DNA of 12,624 bases from an uncultured Collinsella sp. GTDB taxonomy: Bacteria > Actinomycetota > Coriobacteriia > Coriobacteriales > Coriobacteriaceae. The DNA is taken from NCBI GenBank assembly GCA_958446785.1, contig CAUCXP010000023.1:1-12624 (forward strand), written 5' to 3'. The position numbers were made by a program, and so were the translations under genes. A model generated the notes under the pieces. It had not been told where the DNA came from. It did no database searches and was given only the letters and a program-made list of their open reading frames with translations. Below are positions 1-6,007 of the stretch, piece by piece (position 1 is the first letter of the stretch; every line of letters begins with the position of its first letter).

Positions 1-1260
1 GAGCTCGACGAGGCGGGCTTTATCTACCTGCCCGAGAACGCGGCGTGGGATATCGAGCCGGGCGGTCGCTATTACACGCAGCGCAACACCTCGAGCGTTA
101 TCTCCTTTAAGGTGGGCGAGGACCTGGCCGCAACCTGGGGCGAGGACGGCGTCGCCGGCGACTATCATTTTCAGCTTACGGCGTCGCACGGCGATTCGCC
201 GACGTTTAAGGTCAAAGCCGTGCCCGAGCTCGACGGTGCAGGTGAGACGCTGCGCCTGAACACCGAGGCCTACGGCGGCATGATCGACTATACCTGGTTT
301 GACCGTCCACTGGCGCTGGCCGGGCGCGTGCTGGTGCGCGAGGGAGATCGTATCGAGAGCCGCCTGCTTGCCACCGAGCGCGAGGTCGCTATTATTCCGA
401 GCCTCGCCATTCACATGAACTGCGGTGTCAACGAGGGCTTTGCACCCAATCGCGCCGTCGATTTGTGCCCGCTTATCAGCGCTGGCGAGCTTAAGCAGGG
501 GGATTTTGATGCCCTGATCGCCGACGAGTTGGACGTTGAGCCCGAGCAGATCCTGGGCCGCGATCTGTTCCTGGTCAATCGTCAGGATGCACGCATTTGG
601 GGCTGGGCCGACGAGTTTATCTCGACGCCCAAGCTCGACGACCTGGCCTGCGCCTACACCTCGCTGCAGGCATTTTTGGGTGCCGAGAATGCGCACGACG
701 TTTCGGTCTTTTGCTGCTTTGATAACGAGGAGGTTGGCTCCGAGACCAAGCAGGGCGCCATGTCGACGTTCTTGGCCGACGCGCTGGGCCGCATCAACGG
801 GTCGCTGGGCTTCGATGACGAGTCGTACCACCGCGCACTTGCCGCTTCGATGCTCGTGAGCTGCGACAACGCGCATGCCGTGCACCCCAACCACGCCGAG
901 AAGTGCGACGCCCGCAACCAGGTTGTGCTTAACGGCGGCATCGTCATCAAGGAGGCCGCCAACCAGCACTACTGCACCGACGCCTTTAGCCGCGCGGTGT
1001 TCCAGGCCATTTGCGATGACGCCGACGTGCCCACGCAGGCCTTTGCCAACAAGAGCGATATGGCCGGCGGTTCTACCCTGGGCAATCTGTCCAATATGCA
1101 GGCGAGCATGCATGCCGTGGACGTGGGCCTGCCGCAGCTTGCCATGCACTCGAGCTACGAGACCGGCGGCGTGCGCGACGTAATGTACGCCATCCGCGCC
1201 CTCACCGCCTTCTACGAGCGTGACCTGACCATCAACGGCGCCGAAAGCGTGGAACTCTAA
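1..1260 (+). CDS. M18 family aminopeptidase (5' end outside window)
   Basis: C-terminal 419 residues of a zinc aminopeptidase of the M18 (aspartyl aminopeptidase-like) family, cytosolic enzymes that remove N-terminal residues from peptides. The frame is open from base 1, so the start lies upstream of the window. The family's metal and catalytic landmarks appear in order: ASHGDSP (His codon 187-189), a DDLACAY segment, DNEEVGSET with the paired Glu, SCDNAHAVHPNH, and MHSSYETGG near the C-terminus (His codon 1147-1149). M18 enzymes are usually about 430-480 residues, so only a short N-terminal piece is missing. The C-terminus ends as expected for the family, followed by TAA. An internal GTG at 112 is not the true start, because recognisable family sequence continues upstream of it. 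Identification is firm; substrate preference cannot be told from the sequence. Confidence 0.95.
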   Translation, partial: ELDEAGFIYLPENAAWDIEPGGRYYTQRNTSSVISFKVGEDLAATWGEDGVAGDYHFQLTASHGDSPTFKVKAVPELDGAGETLRLNTEAYGGMIDYTWFDRPLALAGRVLVREGDRIESRLLATEREVAIIPSLAIHMNCGVNEGFAPNRAVDLCPLISAGELKQGDFDALIADELDVEPEQILGRDLFLVNRQDARIWGWADEFISTPKLDDLACAYTSLQAFLGAENAHDVSVFCCFDNEEVGSETKQGAMSTFLADALGRINGSLGFDDESYHRALAASMLVSCDNAHAVHPNHAEKCDARNQVVLNGGIVIKEAANQHYCTDAFSRAVFQAICDDADVPTQAFANKSDMAGGSTLGNLSNMQASMHAVDVGLPQLAMHSSYETGGVRDVMYAIRALTAFYERDLTINGAESVEL

Positions 1261-1443
1261 ATGCGAGCCGAAGAAATGAAGGCCGAGCGTGGGGCTCAGC
1301 TTATTGATCGGGGTTTACAGCTGTTCGTCGCCGCTTGCCATGAGTCAGGGGTCGACGTGTCCAAGGCGCGACCAACGAGTGCTGAAGAACTCAAGCGTAA
1401 CGCCTATTCGGACCGCTATGACGAGGAGACGGACTGGCTCTAA
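1261..1443 (+). CDS. Small hypothetical ORF directly after the M18 gene
   Basis: A 60-codon ORF whose ATG directly abuts the TAA of the aminopeptidase, in the same frame, and which ends in tandem stops TAA TAA. The product is acidic and hydrophilic, with no signal peptide or membrane segment, and ends in a charged tail (DRYDEETDWL). I do not recognise a family. No clear Shine-Dalgarno sequence precedes 1261; translation could instead be coupled to termination of the upstream gene or start at the second ATG (1276). Base composition looks less GC-rich than the aminopeptidase. It could be a real coupled small gene, an eroded gene remnant, or chance. Confidence is low because the only support is an open frame and its position. 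Confidence 0.35.
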   Translation: MRAEEMKAERGAQLIDRGLQLFVAACHESGVDVSKARPTSAEELKRNAYSDRYDEETDWL

Positions 1444-1519
1444 TAAGCGAAGTGTCGAAAACGCTAGATGTATGTTTGATATCACTTTGGCGAGAGTGTC
1501 GCAGACAGAACTACCGGTA

Positions 1520-1550
1520 TGGCGCAAGCCAACCTGACCCCATTGCGCCA
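1520..1550. repeat. Short inverted repeat (hairpin), 8-bp arms
   Basis: TGGCGCAA (1520-1527) pairs perfectly with TTGCGCCA (1543-1550) across a 15-base loop, directly before the copy-1 palindromic repeat. There is no T-tract on the + side, so it is not a classical terminator, although it lies 3' of the aminopeptidase and the small ORF. Confidence 0.55.
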
Positions 1551-1551
1551 A

Positions 1552-1587
1552 ACCTACCAAAAAGGGACAGGTTTATTTTGGCAGGTT
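1552..1587. repeat. 36-base palindromic repeat, copy 1
   Basis: This stretch matches 2838-2873 at 35 of 36 positions in the same orientation; 31 bases (1557-1587) are identical. Each copy is a hairpin: in copy 2 the arms ACCTGCCAAAA and TTTTGGCAGGT are perfect, and in copy 1 one base (A1556) breaks the pairing. The loop AGGGACAGGTTTA is identical in both. Weak similarity continues past the right edge (TATC, then GG and CAAA). The form resembles a dispersed REP-like palindrome; no associated transposase is in the window. Confidence 0.85.
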
Positions 1588-1691
1588 TTATCTGGGCAAA
1601 TGCCACAACGCCAACGGCAAGACGGAACTGCTAAGGCTTGCAGATGAAGCCGACGCCAGCGAAACGCCGCAGGTAGAGCGCACGCCAGCGA

Positions 1692-1790
1692 GAGCCCGCC
1701 GTTTGAGCCAAGGTGCCGTGAAATGAAAAGGCGCTGACCTTCTGGTCGCGCCTTTGAAATTGAACGGCAGATTGGCCAAACGGCGGGCTC
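1692..1790. repeat. 99-base nested hairpin element
   Basis: Four nested pairings share one axis: GAGCCCGCCGTTTG (1692-1705) with 1777-1790, perfect over 14 bp; TGCCGT (1714-1719) with ACGGCA (1764-1769); AAAGGCGC (1727-1734) with GCGCCTTT (1748-1755); and GACC (1736-1739) with GGTC (1744-1747) closing a TTCT loop. A single unpaired T1735 bulges between the inner two stems. It lies in the gene-free stretch 1444-1882, 3' of the dehydrogenase gene, which reads toward it. It could be a structured 3' UTR, a mobile palindromic element or part of a repeat array. Confidence 0.75.
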
Positions 1791-1879
1791 GCAGCGTCGA
1801 GTGGTCCGCCGTTCGTTAGAACGGCGGAACCTAAGAGCGCAGCGTCGAGGGGTTCCGGCGTTTGGTAAAACGCCGGAAC
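1791..1879. repeat. Two tandem hairpins with a shared linker
   Basis: The linker GCAGCGTCGAG occurs at 1791-1801 and again at 1840-1850, each time followed a few bases later by a strong hairpin. The first is TCCGCCGTTC (1805-1814) with GAACGGCGGA (1819-1828), loop GTTA. The second is GTTCCGGCGTTT (1852-1863) with 1868-1879, a perfect 12-bp stem with loop GGTA. The stems differ in sequence while both stay fully paired. The second ends three bases from the dehydrogenase stop codon and could act as its transcript end, but no T-tract follows on the minus strand. Confidence 0.75.
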
Positions 1880-1882
1880 AAA

Positions 1883-2818
1883 TCAGTGCTCGATCCAACA
1901 ACGTAAAGTTTCGCCGGCCTGCAGGTGACGCAGATTCTCCGCGGCGATGTCGACCACGTTGTTGAGCGTGGCTGCCAGGTGGAACCAGCCGGAGACGTGC
2001 GGCGTGATGAGCATGTTGGGCGCATCCCACAGGGGGCTTGTCGCAGGCAGGGGCTCGGGGTCGGTGACGTCGACCGCAGCGCCGGCAAGATGTCCCGACT
2101 CCAGGGCGGCAACCAAGTCGTCGGCGACCACAAGATCGCCGCGGCCGCCGTTGGCAAAGAAGGTGCCCGGCTTCATCGCGGCGAAGAACTCGGCGTTCGC
2201 CAGGCCGCGGGTCTCGGGTGTGCTGGGCATAAAGGATGCGACGACGTCGGCCTCGGCCAGGCGCTCGGGCAGGGCGTCCATGCCGTCCATGTCCTCAAAC
2301 ACAATGGGGTAGACGAGCGGATGGCGCTTGATGCCGCGGACGTGCGCGCCCATGCTGCGGCAGAGCGTGGCAAAGTGGCCGCCAATGTCGCCCGCGCCCA
2401 GCACCAGCACGTTGGCGTTTTTGAGCGAGGTGACCGGACCTAAATCCTCCCAGCGATGTTCGCGCTGCAGGTCCTGGTAGCCGGGCAGGTGCTTCATCAT
2501 TGACAGCACCATGGCAAACATGTGCTCGCTTACGGCCTGACCGTAGGCGCCGATCGAGCAAGACAGCTTGGCGTCGGCCGGCACGGTGCCGGCGGCAAGG
2601 TAGTCGTCATAGCCGGCGGTCTGCAATTGCAACAGCTGGAGATGCTCGCATGCCGTGAGCATGTCAGGGTCGATGTTGCCCAGGATCACGTCGGCATCGG
2701 CGACCTGCTCGCGCGTGGCGGCGTCGGAGCTCGTGTAGATAAAGTCCTCGCCCGGAGCGCTCGACTCAAGAATTGCGCGATGGCGGTCGTTGACGGGCAG
2801 CAAAACCAGGATGTTCAC
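1883..2818 (-). CDS. D-2-hydroxyacid dehydrogenase family protein (NAD(P)-dependent)
   Basis: A 311-residue cytosolic oxidoreductase that should interconvert a 2-oxoacid and a D-2-hydroxyacid; the substrate cannot be told. Residues 1-100 form the divergent substrate-binding half. The Rossmann nucleotide-binding motif GAGDIG is at 141-146. The catalytic set of the family is present: Arg226 in GGRGDLV, Glu255 in DPEPLP and His274 in TPHVSG. The chosen start is GTG at 2818: AAAGGA lies 7-8 bases upstream, and the protein then opens with the usual first beta strand (NILVLLPV). A longer frame to 2941 would translate the intergenic palindrome and the map terminator, so it was rejected. The gene follows map on the same strand but is separated from it by a terminator, so it probably has its own promoter. 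It sits between the two copies of the 36-base repeat. Confidence 0.93.
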   Translation of the reverse strand: MNILVLLPVNDRHRAILESSAPGEDFIYTSSDAATREQVADADVILGNIDPDMLTACEHLQLLQLQTAGYDDYLAAGTVPADAKLSCSIGAYGQAVSEHMFAMVLSMMKHLPGYQDLQREHRWEDLGPVTSLKNANVLVLGAGDIGGHFATLCRSMGAHVRGIKRHPLVYPIVFEDMDGMDALPERLAEADVVASFMPSTPETRGLANAEFFAAMKPGTFFANGGRGDLVVADDLVAALESGHLAGAAVDVTDPEPLPATSPLWDAPNMLITPHVSGWFHLAATLNNVVDIAAENLRHLQAGETLRCWIEH

Positions 2819-2837
2819 AAGCAGTCCTTTCCGCTCG

Positions 2838-2873
2838 ACCTGCCAAAAAGGGACAGGTTTATTTTGGCAGGTT
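2838..2873. repeat. 36-base palindromic repeat, copy 2
   Basis: Second copy of the 1552-1587 repeat, same orientation, 35/36 identical. The 11-bp arms (2838-2848 and 2862-2872) pair perfectly around a 13-base loop. It lies in the 5' leader of the dehydrogenase gene, ending about 8 bases from the Shine-Dalgarno sequence, so a transcript starting upstream would carry this hairpin close to the ribosome binding site. Confidence 0.85.
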
Positions 2874-2891
2874 GTATCAGGCAAAACGTTC

Positions 2892-2938
2892 AAATAAAAC
2901 GCCGGGTGCAAGACGAGCGTGCCCGTCAGCATCCGGCG
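2892..2938 (-). terminator. Rho-independent terminator of map
   Basis: Read on the minus strand, CGCCGGATGC (2938-2929) pairs with GCACCCGGCG (2909-2900) with one mismatch, continued inward by GACG with CGTC, and is followed at once by a T-rich run (TTTTATTT, 2899-2892). It begins nine bases after the map stop codon. This is the clearest intrinsic terminator in the left half. Confidence 0.85.
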
Positions 2939-2947
2939 CATCCGCGG

Positions 2948-3835
2948 CTACCAGCTCAGCAGCTCGTAGCCGTCCTCGGTCACCACGAGCTGTACCTCGC
3001 ACTGGGCCGAATCGCTGCCGTCCTTGGTGCGCACGCACCAACCGTCACCCTTGCTAATCTTGATGTCGGGCGCTCCGGCATTGACCATGGGCTCGATGGT
3101 AAAGACCATGCCCGGAGCCATGATGGTGTCCACATCGGGCGCCTCGGTGGTAAAGCCTACAAACGGGTCCTCGTGGAACTCCTTGCCAATGCCGTGTCCG
3201 CCGTACTCGCACACCACGCTAAAACCGGCGTCCTCGACCGTCTTTTGCACGGCCTCGGCCATAACAGAGAGCGGCAGCCACGGCTTGACGGCGGCCAGGC
3301 CCGCTTCCACGCTGGCGCGGGTCACGTCGACTAGGCGCTGGCGCTCGGCCGAGACCTCGCCGATGCAGAACATGCGGCTCGAATCGCTAAAGTAGCCGTC
3401 CAGAATCGTGGAGCAGTCCACGTTGATGATATCGCCCTCGTGCAGCACGTCCGTATCGCAGGGGATGCCGTGACAGACCACATCGTTGATCGAGGTGCAT
3501 ACGCTCTTGGGATAGCCCTCATAGTTGAGGTCGGCCGGCGTGCCACCGTGCTCGATGGTGTAGTCGTAGATCATCTGGTCGATCTGGTTGGTGGTCATGC
3601 CCGCGGCGATGTGCTCGCCCACGTAGTCGAGCACGCCCACGTTGATGGCGGCCGAACGCTTAATGCCTTCGATATCGGCGGGCGTTTTGTAGAGTGTGCG
3701 GGGCAGAACCTCCCAGCCCTCTTCCCACAGGCGCTCGAGGCGCTCGTCGAAGGCGCTATGGCATTTCTTATATTTTTTGCCGCTGCCGCACCAGCAAGCA
3801 TCGTTGCGGCCGGGCACGGGTCCGTTGTCAAACAT
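2948..3835 (-). CDS. map: Type I methionine aminopeptidase with N-terminal SEC-C motif
   Basis: A 295-residue cytosolic metalloenzyme that removes the initiator methionine from new proteins. Residues 10-26 carry a SEC-C zinc motif (Cys14, Cys16, Cys25, His26), a known N-terminal extension in one class of bacterial MetAP and thought to help ribosome or partner binding. The catalytic pita-bread domain follows, with His122 in VCHGIP, metal ligands Asp140, Asp151, His214 (GGHGIG), Glu248 (TIEPM) and Glu280 (AQCE), plus His221. All metal ligands are present, so it should be active. The residue after Glu280 is Val where many family members have His. The ATG at 3835 has AAAGGAAG upstream at good spacing. 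The gene is flanked by its own terminator downstream and a long inverted repeat upstream, so it appears to be transcribed alone. Confidence 0.97.
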   Translation of the reverse strand: MFDNGPVPGRNDACWCGSGKKYKKCHSAFDERLERLWEEGWEVLPRTLYKTPADIEGIKRSAAINVGVLDYVGEHIAAGMTTNQIDQMIYDYTIEHGGTPADLNYEGYPKSVCTSINDVVCHGIPCDTDVLHEGDIINVDCSTILDGYFSDSSRMFCIGEVSAERQRLVDVTRASVEAGLAAVKPWLPLSVMAEAVQKTVEDAGFSVVCEYGGHGIGKEFHEDPFVGFTTEAPDVDTIMAPGMVFTIEPMVNAGAPDIKISKGDGWCVRTKDGSDSAQCEVQLVVTEDGYELLSW

Positions 3836-3887
3836 GGCTAACTTCCTTTCATTCGCAGCTAGTATAGCCCACCCACGCGTCCATAAA

Positions 3888-3954
3888 AGTTGCGGTGATA
3901 TAGTTCCGATTTAAGCGGTTTAACAGCATAAATAGGAACTATATCACCGCAACT
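3888..3954. repeat. Perfect 20-bp inverted repeat with 27-base loop
   Basis: AGTTGCGGTGATATAGTTCC (3888-3907) is the exact reverse complement of 3935-3954. It lies between the radical SAM stop codon and the map start, both on the minus strand. Read on the minus strand, the second arm ends in CTTTTAT, so it could terminate the radical SAM transcript, but the 27-base loop is long for an intrinsic terminator. It may instead be a dispersed palindromic element or a regulatory site upstream of map. Confidence 0.85.
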
Positions 3955-3995
3955 GATGGAGCGGGATGGCGGGCACTAGCTGCTGCGTGGTTTCG

Positions 3996-4772
3996 CTAGT
4001 AGCTCACCTGGCAGGGGATGCCGAGGGCGCGTACGCGCGCGGCAATGGCGTCGAGCACCTCGGGCGCAGCTTTGGCAAGGCCGGCGACCGGCGTCTCGCG
4101 CGCCACCGTGTAGATGGTCGCTTCTTGTGGGCGAATGCGCTCAAGCGCCGCGAGCCAGGGGGCAACGTACTCCTCGCCGGTGTTGTCGATGGGCTTGCCC
4201 TGATACTCACCGCTCAAAAACATCGTCTGGATAATGACGTGACCGTCAAAGCTTGCGAACGTCTCGATCTGGTGCTCGACGTCATAGGGGCCAACGGGCT
4301 GGTCGAGCAGCTGGATAAACGCCGGGTCGACGGTATCGAGCTTAAGAATGTTGTCGTCGACCATCATGAGCGCGTCGTGCACCTCGGGGCGGTCGGCGCG
4401 CGTGCCGTTGGAGAGCACGGCGATCTTGGAGTTTGGGGCAAGCTCGTCGCGCAGCGCGACGGCACCGGCAATGGCCTGCGGAAACTCCGGTGCGGCGGTG
4501 GGCTCGCCGTTGCCTGCGAAGGTGATCACATCGGGGAGCTCACCCTCGGCTGCCATCTCGCGCAGCTTTGCCTCGAGCGCGTCGAGTACCATGGCAGCCG
4601 TGTTATACGGCTCATGGCAGGGGCGCTCGGCGTTGAGGCCGTTCTCGCAGTAGATGCAGTCGAACGTGCAGATTTTGCCGCTGGCCGGCATCATGTTGAC
4701 GCCGAGCGAGAGACCAAGGCGACGGCTGCGAACGGGCCCAAAGATGGGGCTGGCATTCAAAAACGTAGACAT
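3996..4772 (-). CDS. Radical SAM protein, COG0731 (wyosine synthetase-like) type
   Basis: A 258-residue protein that should bind a 4Fe-4S cluster and cleave S-adenosylmethionine to a radical. The cluster motif CTFDCIYC gives Cys35, Cys39 and Cys42 (CxxxCxxC). It is preceded by FGPVRSRRLGLSLGVN, a signature I associate with COG0731, whose archaeal/eukaryal relatives (TYW1) act in wyosine tRNA modification. A TFAGNGEPT segment matches the SAM-contacting GNGEPT region of such proteins. Bacterial members are poorly characterised, so the substrate is unknown and tRNA modification is not implied. Two in-frame ATGs compete (4778 and 4772). The second was chosen because GAGGAG lies 9 bases before it but only 3 bases before the first. 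It is divergent from the alpha/beta hydrolase gene and is followed by the 3888-3954 inverted repeat. Confidence 0.9.
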   Translation of the reverse strand: MSTFLNASPIFGPVRSRRLGLSLGVNMMPASGKICTFDCIYCENGLNAERPCHEPYNTAAMVLDALEAKLREMAAEGELPDVITFAGNGEPTAAPEFPQAIAGAVALRDELAPNSKIAVLSNGTRADRPEVHDALMMVDDNILKLDTVDPAFIQLLDQPVGPYDVEHQIETFASFDGHVIIQTMFLSGEYQGKPIDNTGEEYVAPWLAALERIRPQEATIYTVARETPVAGLAKAAPEVLDAIAARVRALGIPCQVSY

Positions 4773-4905
4773 AGGCATATGCTCCTCAAGACAATTGTGC
4801 CTAAGCATAGCATCGGCTCCAAAGCAAGGTGCGGGCTCTTGCTTTACAAGTTTCGTTTTTTCACGTCGCTCATGATGCCGTGCCATGAAAAGTCTCGGGT
4901 CGGGT

Positions 4906-4922
4906 ACAGTTAATCTGTTAAC
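4906..4922. promoter_or_regulatory. Overlapping small palindromes in the divergent intergenic region
   Basis: ACAG-TTAAT-CTGT (4906-4918) and GTTAA-TCTG-TTAAC (4909-4922) overlap in the 225-base gap between the radical SAM gene (minus) and the alpha/beta hydrolase (plus). Two overlapping dyads about 80 bases from the hydrolase start could be an operator. No regulator gene adjoins, and no convincing promoter elements could be fixed around it. Confidence 0.35.
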
Positions 4923-4997
4923 AAGGCGTAAGGCAATGCGGGTCCATCCAACCGTACTGACGTGCAACTGGATGGGCATTGATGATGGGGGCACAAC

Positions 4998-5795
4998 ATG
5001 GATTTTACGGTCGAGAATGCGGGCACCACGATTGCCTGTCGCGAATATGCCGGCCCGGATGTGTCGCCTGATACTCCTGCCTTGGTGTGCGTGCACGGCG
5101 CTTGTGTTGACGGCACATTTTTCGACGGCATCGCTTGTGAGCTCAGCCGCAACTACCGCGTAATTGCCTACGACCGCCGCGGCTGTGGTGGCAGCAGCGA
5201 AGCGGCAGACGGCAGCTATGATCTTGCCGCTCAGGCCGCCGACCTGCAGGCCGTGATCGAACACGTCGGCGCTCCGACAAATGTGCTTGCGCACAGCGCC
5301 GGTACGTTGGTGGCGCTGGAGCTTCTTCGCACTGAACCCCATCTCGTCGACCGTGCGATTCTGCATGAGCCGGCTGTGTCGGCCGAAGGCGTCGGCATGG
5401 GCGCAGCTCCGGTTTTGCTCGATATGATTGCGGCTGGAAAGGTTTCAAGGGCGCTCCGGCTTTTCTTGGGAGCCCTCGGCGACTTGGACCCCGAGGTTCC
5501 TGGAACGACCGAAGCGGAAGCCAAGCATGCCCTGCGCAACGGCCGCAGTTTCATGGCAAACGAATACGGGATTACTATGACCTGCGTTCCCGATTGGGAT
5601 AGCGTTCGCGCGTCAAAAACGGTGGCCGCCGTGCTCCTGGGCGAGCTCTCGATTGGCATGCCCCGCGAGGCTGGCACGCGAGCGGCTGCCGAATATCTCG
5701 ATTGCCCTCTCGTGACGATCCCGGGCGCGCATAACGGTCTGCGCGATCGCCCCGTTACGGCGGCAAACGCCGTTCGCGATGTCTTGGAGCGTTAG
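4998..5795 (+). CDS. Alpha/beta hydrolase fold protein
   Basis: A 265-residue cytosolic protein of the alpha/beta hydrolase superfamily; no signal peptide. The oxyanion-hole segment VCVHGA is at 31-36. The nucleophile elbow is AHSAG (Ser100), with Ala at the first position where the family usually has Gly. The catalytic His is His245 in PGAHNG. The acid is not obvious: after the expected strand the sequence is LLGELSIGMP, with Glu216 but no Asp, so the triad may use Glu or be incomplete. The lid region, about 128-200, is family-variable, so the substrate cannot be predicted (ester, amide or epoxide are all possible). The ATG at 4998 follows a G-rich stretch (GATGGGGG) that can serve as ribosome binding site. 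It is transcribed alone, divergently from the radical SAM gene. Confidence 0.9.
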   Translation: MDFTVENAGTTIACREYAGPDVSPDTPALVCVHGACVDGTFFDGIACELSRNYRVIAYDRRGCGGSSEAADGSYDLAAQAADLQAVIEHVGAPTNVLAHSAGTLVALELLRTEPHLVDRAILHEPAVSAEGVGMGAAPVLLDMIAAGKVSRALRLFLGALGDLDPEVPGTTEAEAKHALRNGRSFMANEYGITMTCVPDWDSVRASKTVAAVLLGELSIGMPREAGTRAAAEYLDCPLVTIPGAHNGLRDRPVTAANAVRDVLER

Positions 5796-6007
5796 CACGC
5801 TCGATGACCTGCGGGGAGGGGGGGACTGCTAGCGTTTCGTCATTGTTAACGAATGCGCCCATAACCGCGCGCCCGCGGCTCCATTACCGCCGTTTGCCAG
5901 GTCATAAAAATGTAACGATAATCGCGCGTTTGCCTGCAGTTGTTAGATGTTACCCTTGTACCATTTGATATGCACCGTTGCCGTGCGTAACGATAGAAAG
6001 GGCCCAT
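5796..6007. other. Intergenic leader of the c-di-GMP signalling gene
   Basis: The 212-base gap holds no gene. The 9-mer GTAACGATA occurs at 5912-5920 and again at 5987-5995, the second copy abutting the ribosome binding site AGAAAGGG (5995-6002). No confident -35/-10 pair was found, and no terminator follows the hydrolase apart from a G-rich run near 5813-5824. Confidence 0.4.

Noticed and set aside
1552..1587. Repeat unit as part of a CRISPR array
   Set aside because: Only two copies, 1.3 kb apart, with a gene between them and no cas genes.
1588..1779. Minus-strand 63-codon ORF across the nested hairpin
   Set aside because: It runs through the paired arms of the 99-base hairpin, has no ribosome binding site and no recognisable family; the low-complexity Ser/Ala/Leu stretch looks like a by-product of the palindrome. 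A search for conserved protein copies would reverse this view.
2819..2941. N-terminal extension of the D-2-hydroxyacid dehydrogenase
   Set aside because: It would translate the 36-base palindrome and the map terminator; the GTG at 2818 has a good ribosome binding site and starts at the expected first strand.
3966..4913. Long + strand ORF of 315 codons opposite the radical SAM gene
   Set aside because: It is the antisense shadow of a recognised gene in GC-rich DNA and resembles no known protein.
4773..5366. Long N-terminal extension of the radical SAM frame
   Set aside because: The open frame overlaps the divergent hydrolase gene antisense, while the conserved protein begins at 4772 right after a GAGGAG site.
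5978..6007. Upstream GTG start for the GGDEF/REC/HD-GYP gene
   Set aside because: No ribosome binding site before it, whereas the ATG at 6008 has AGAAAGGG at 5 bases.
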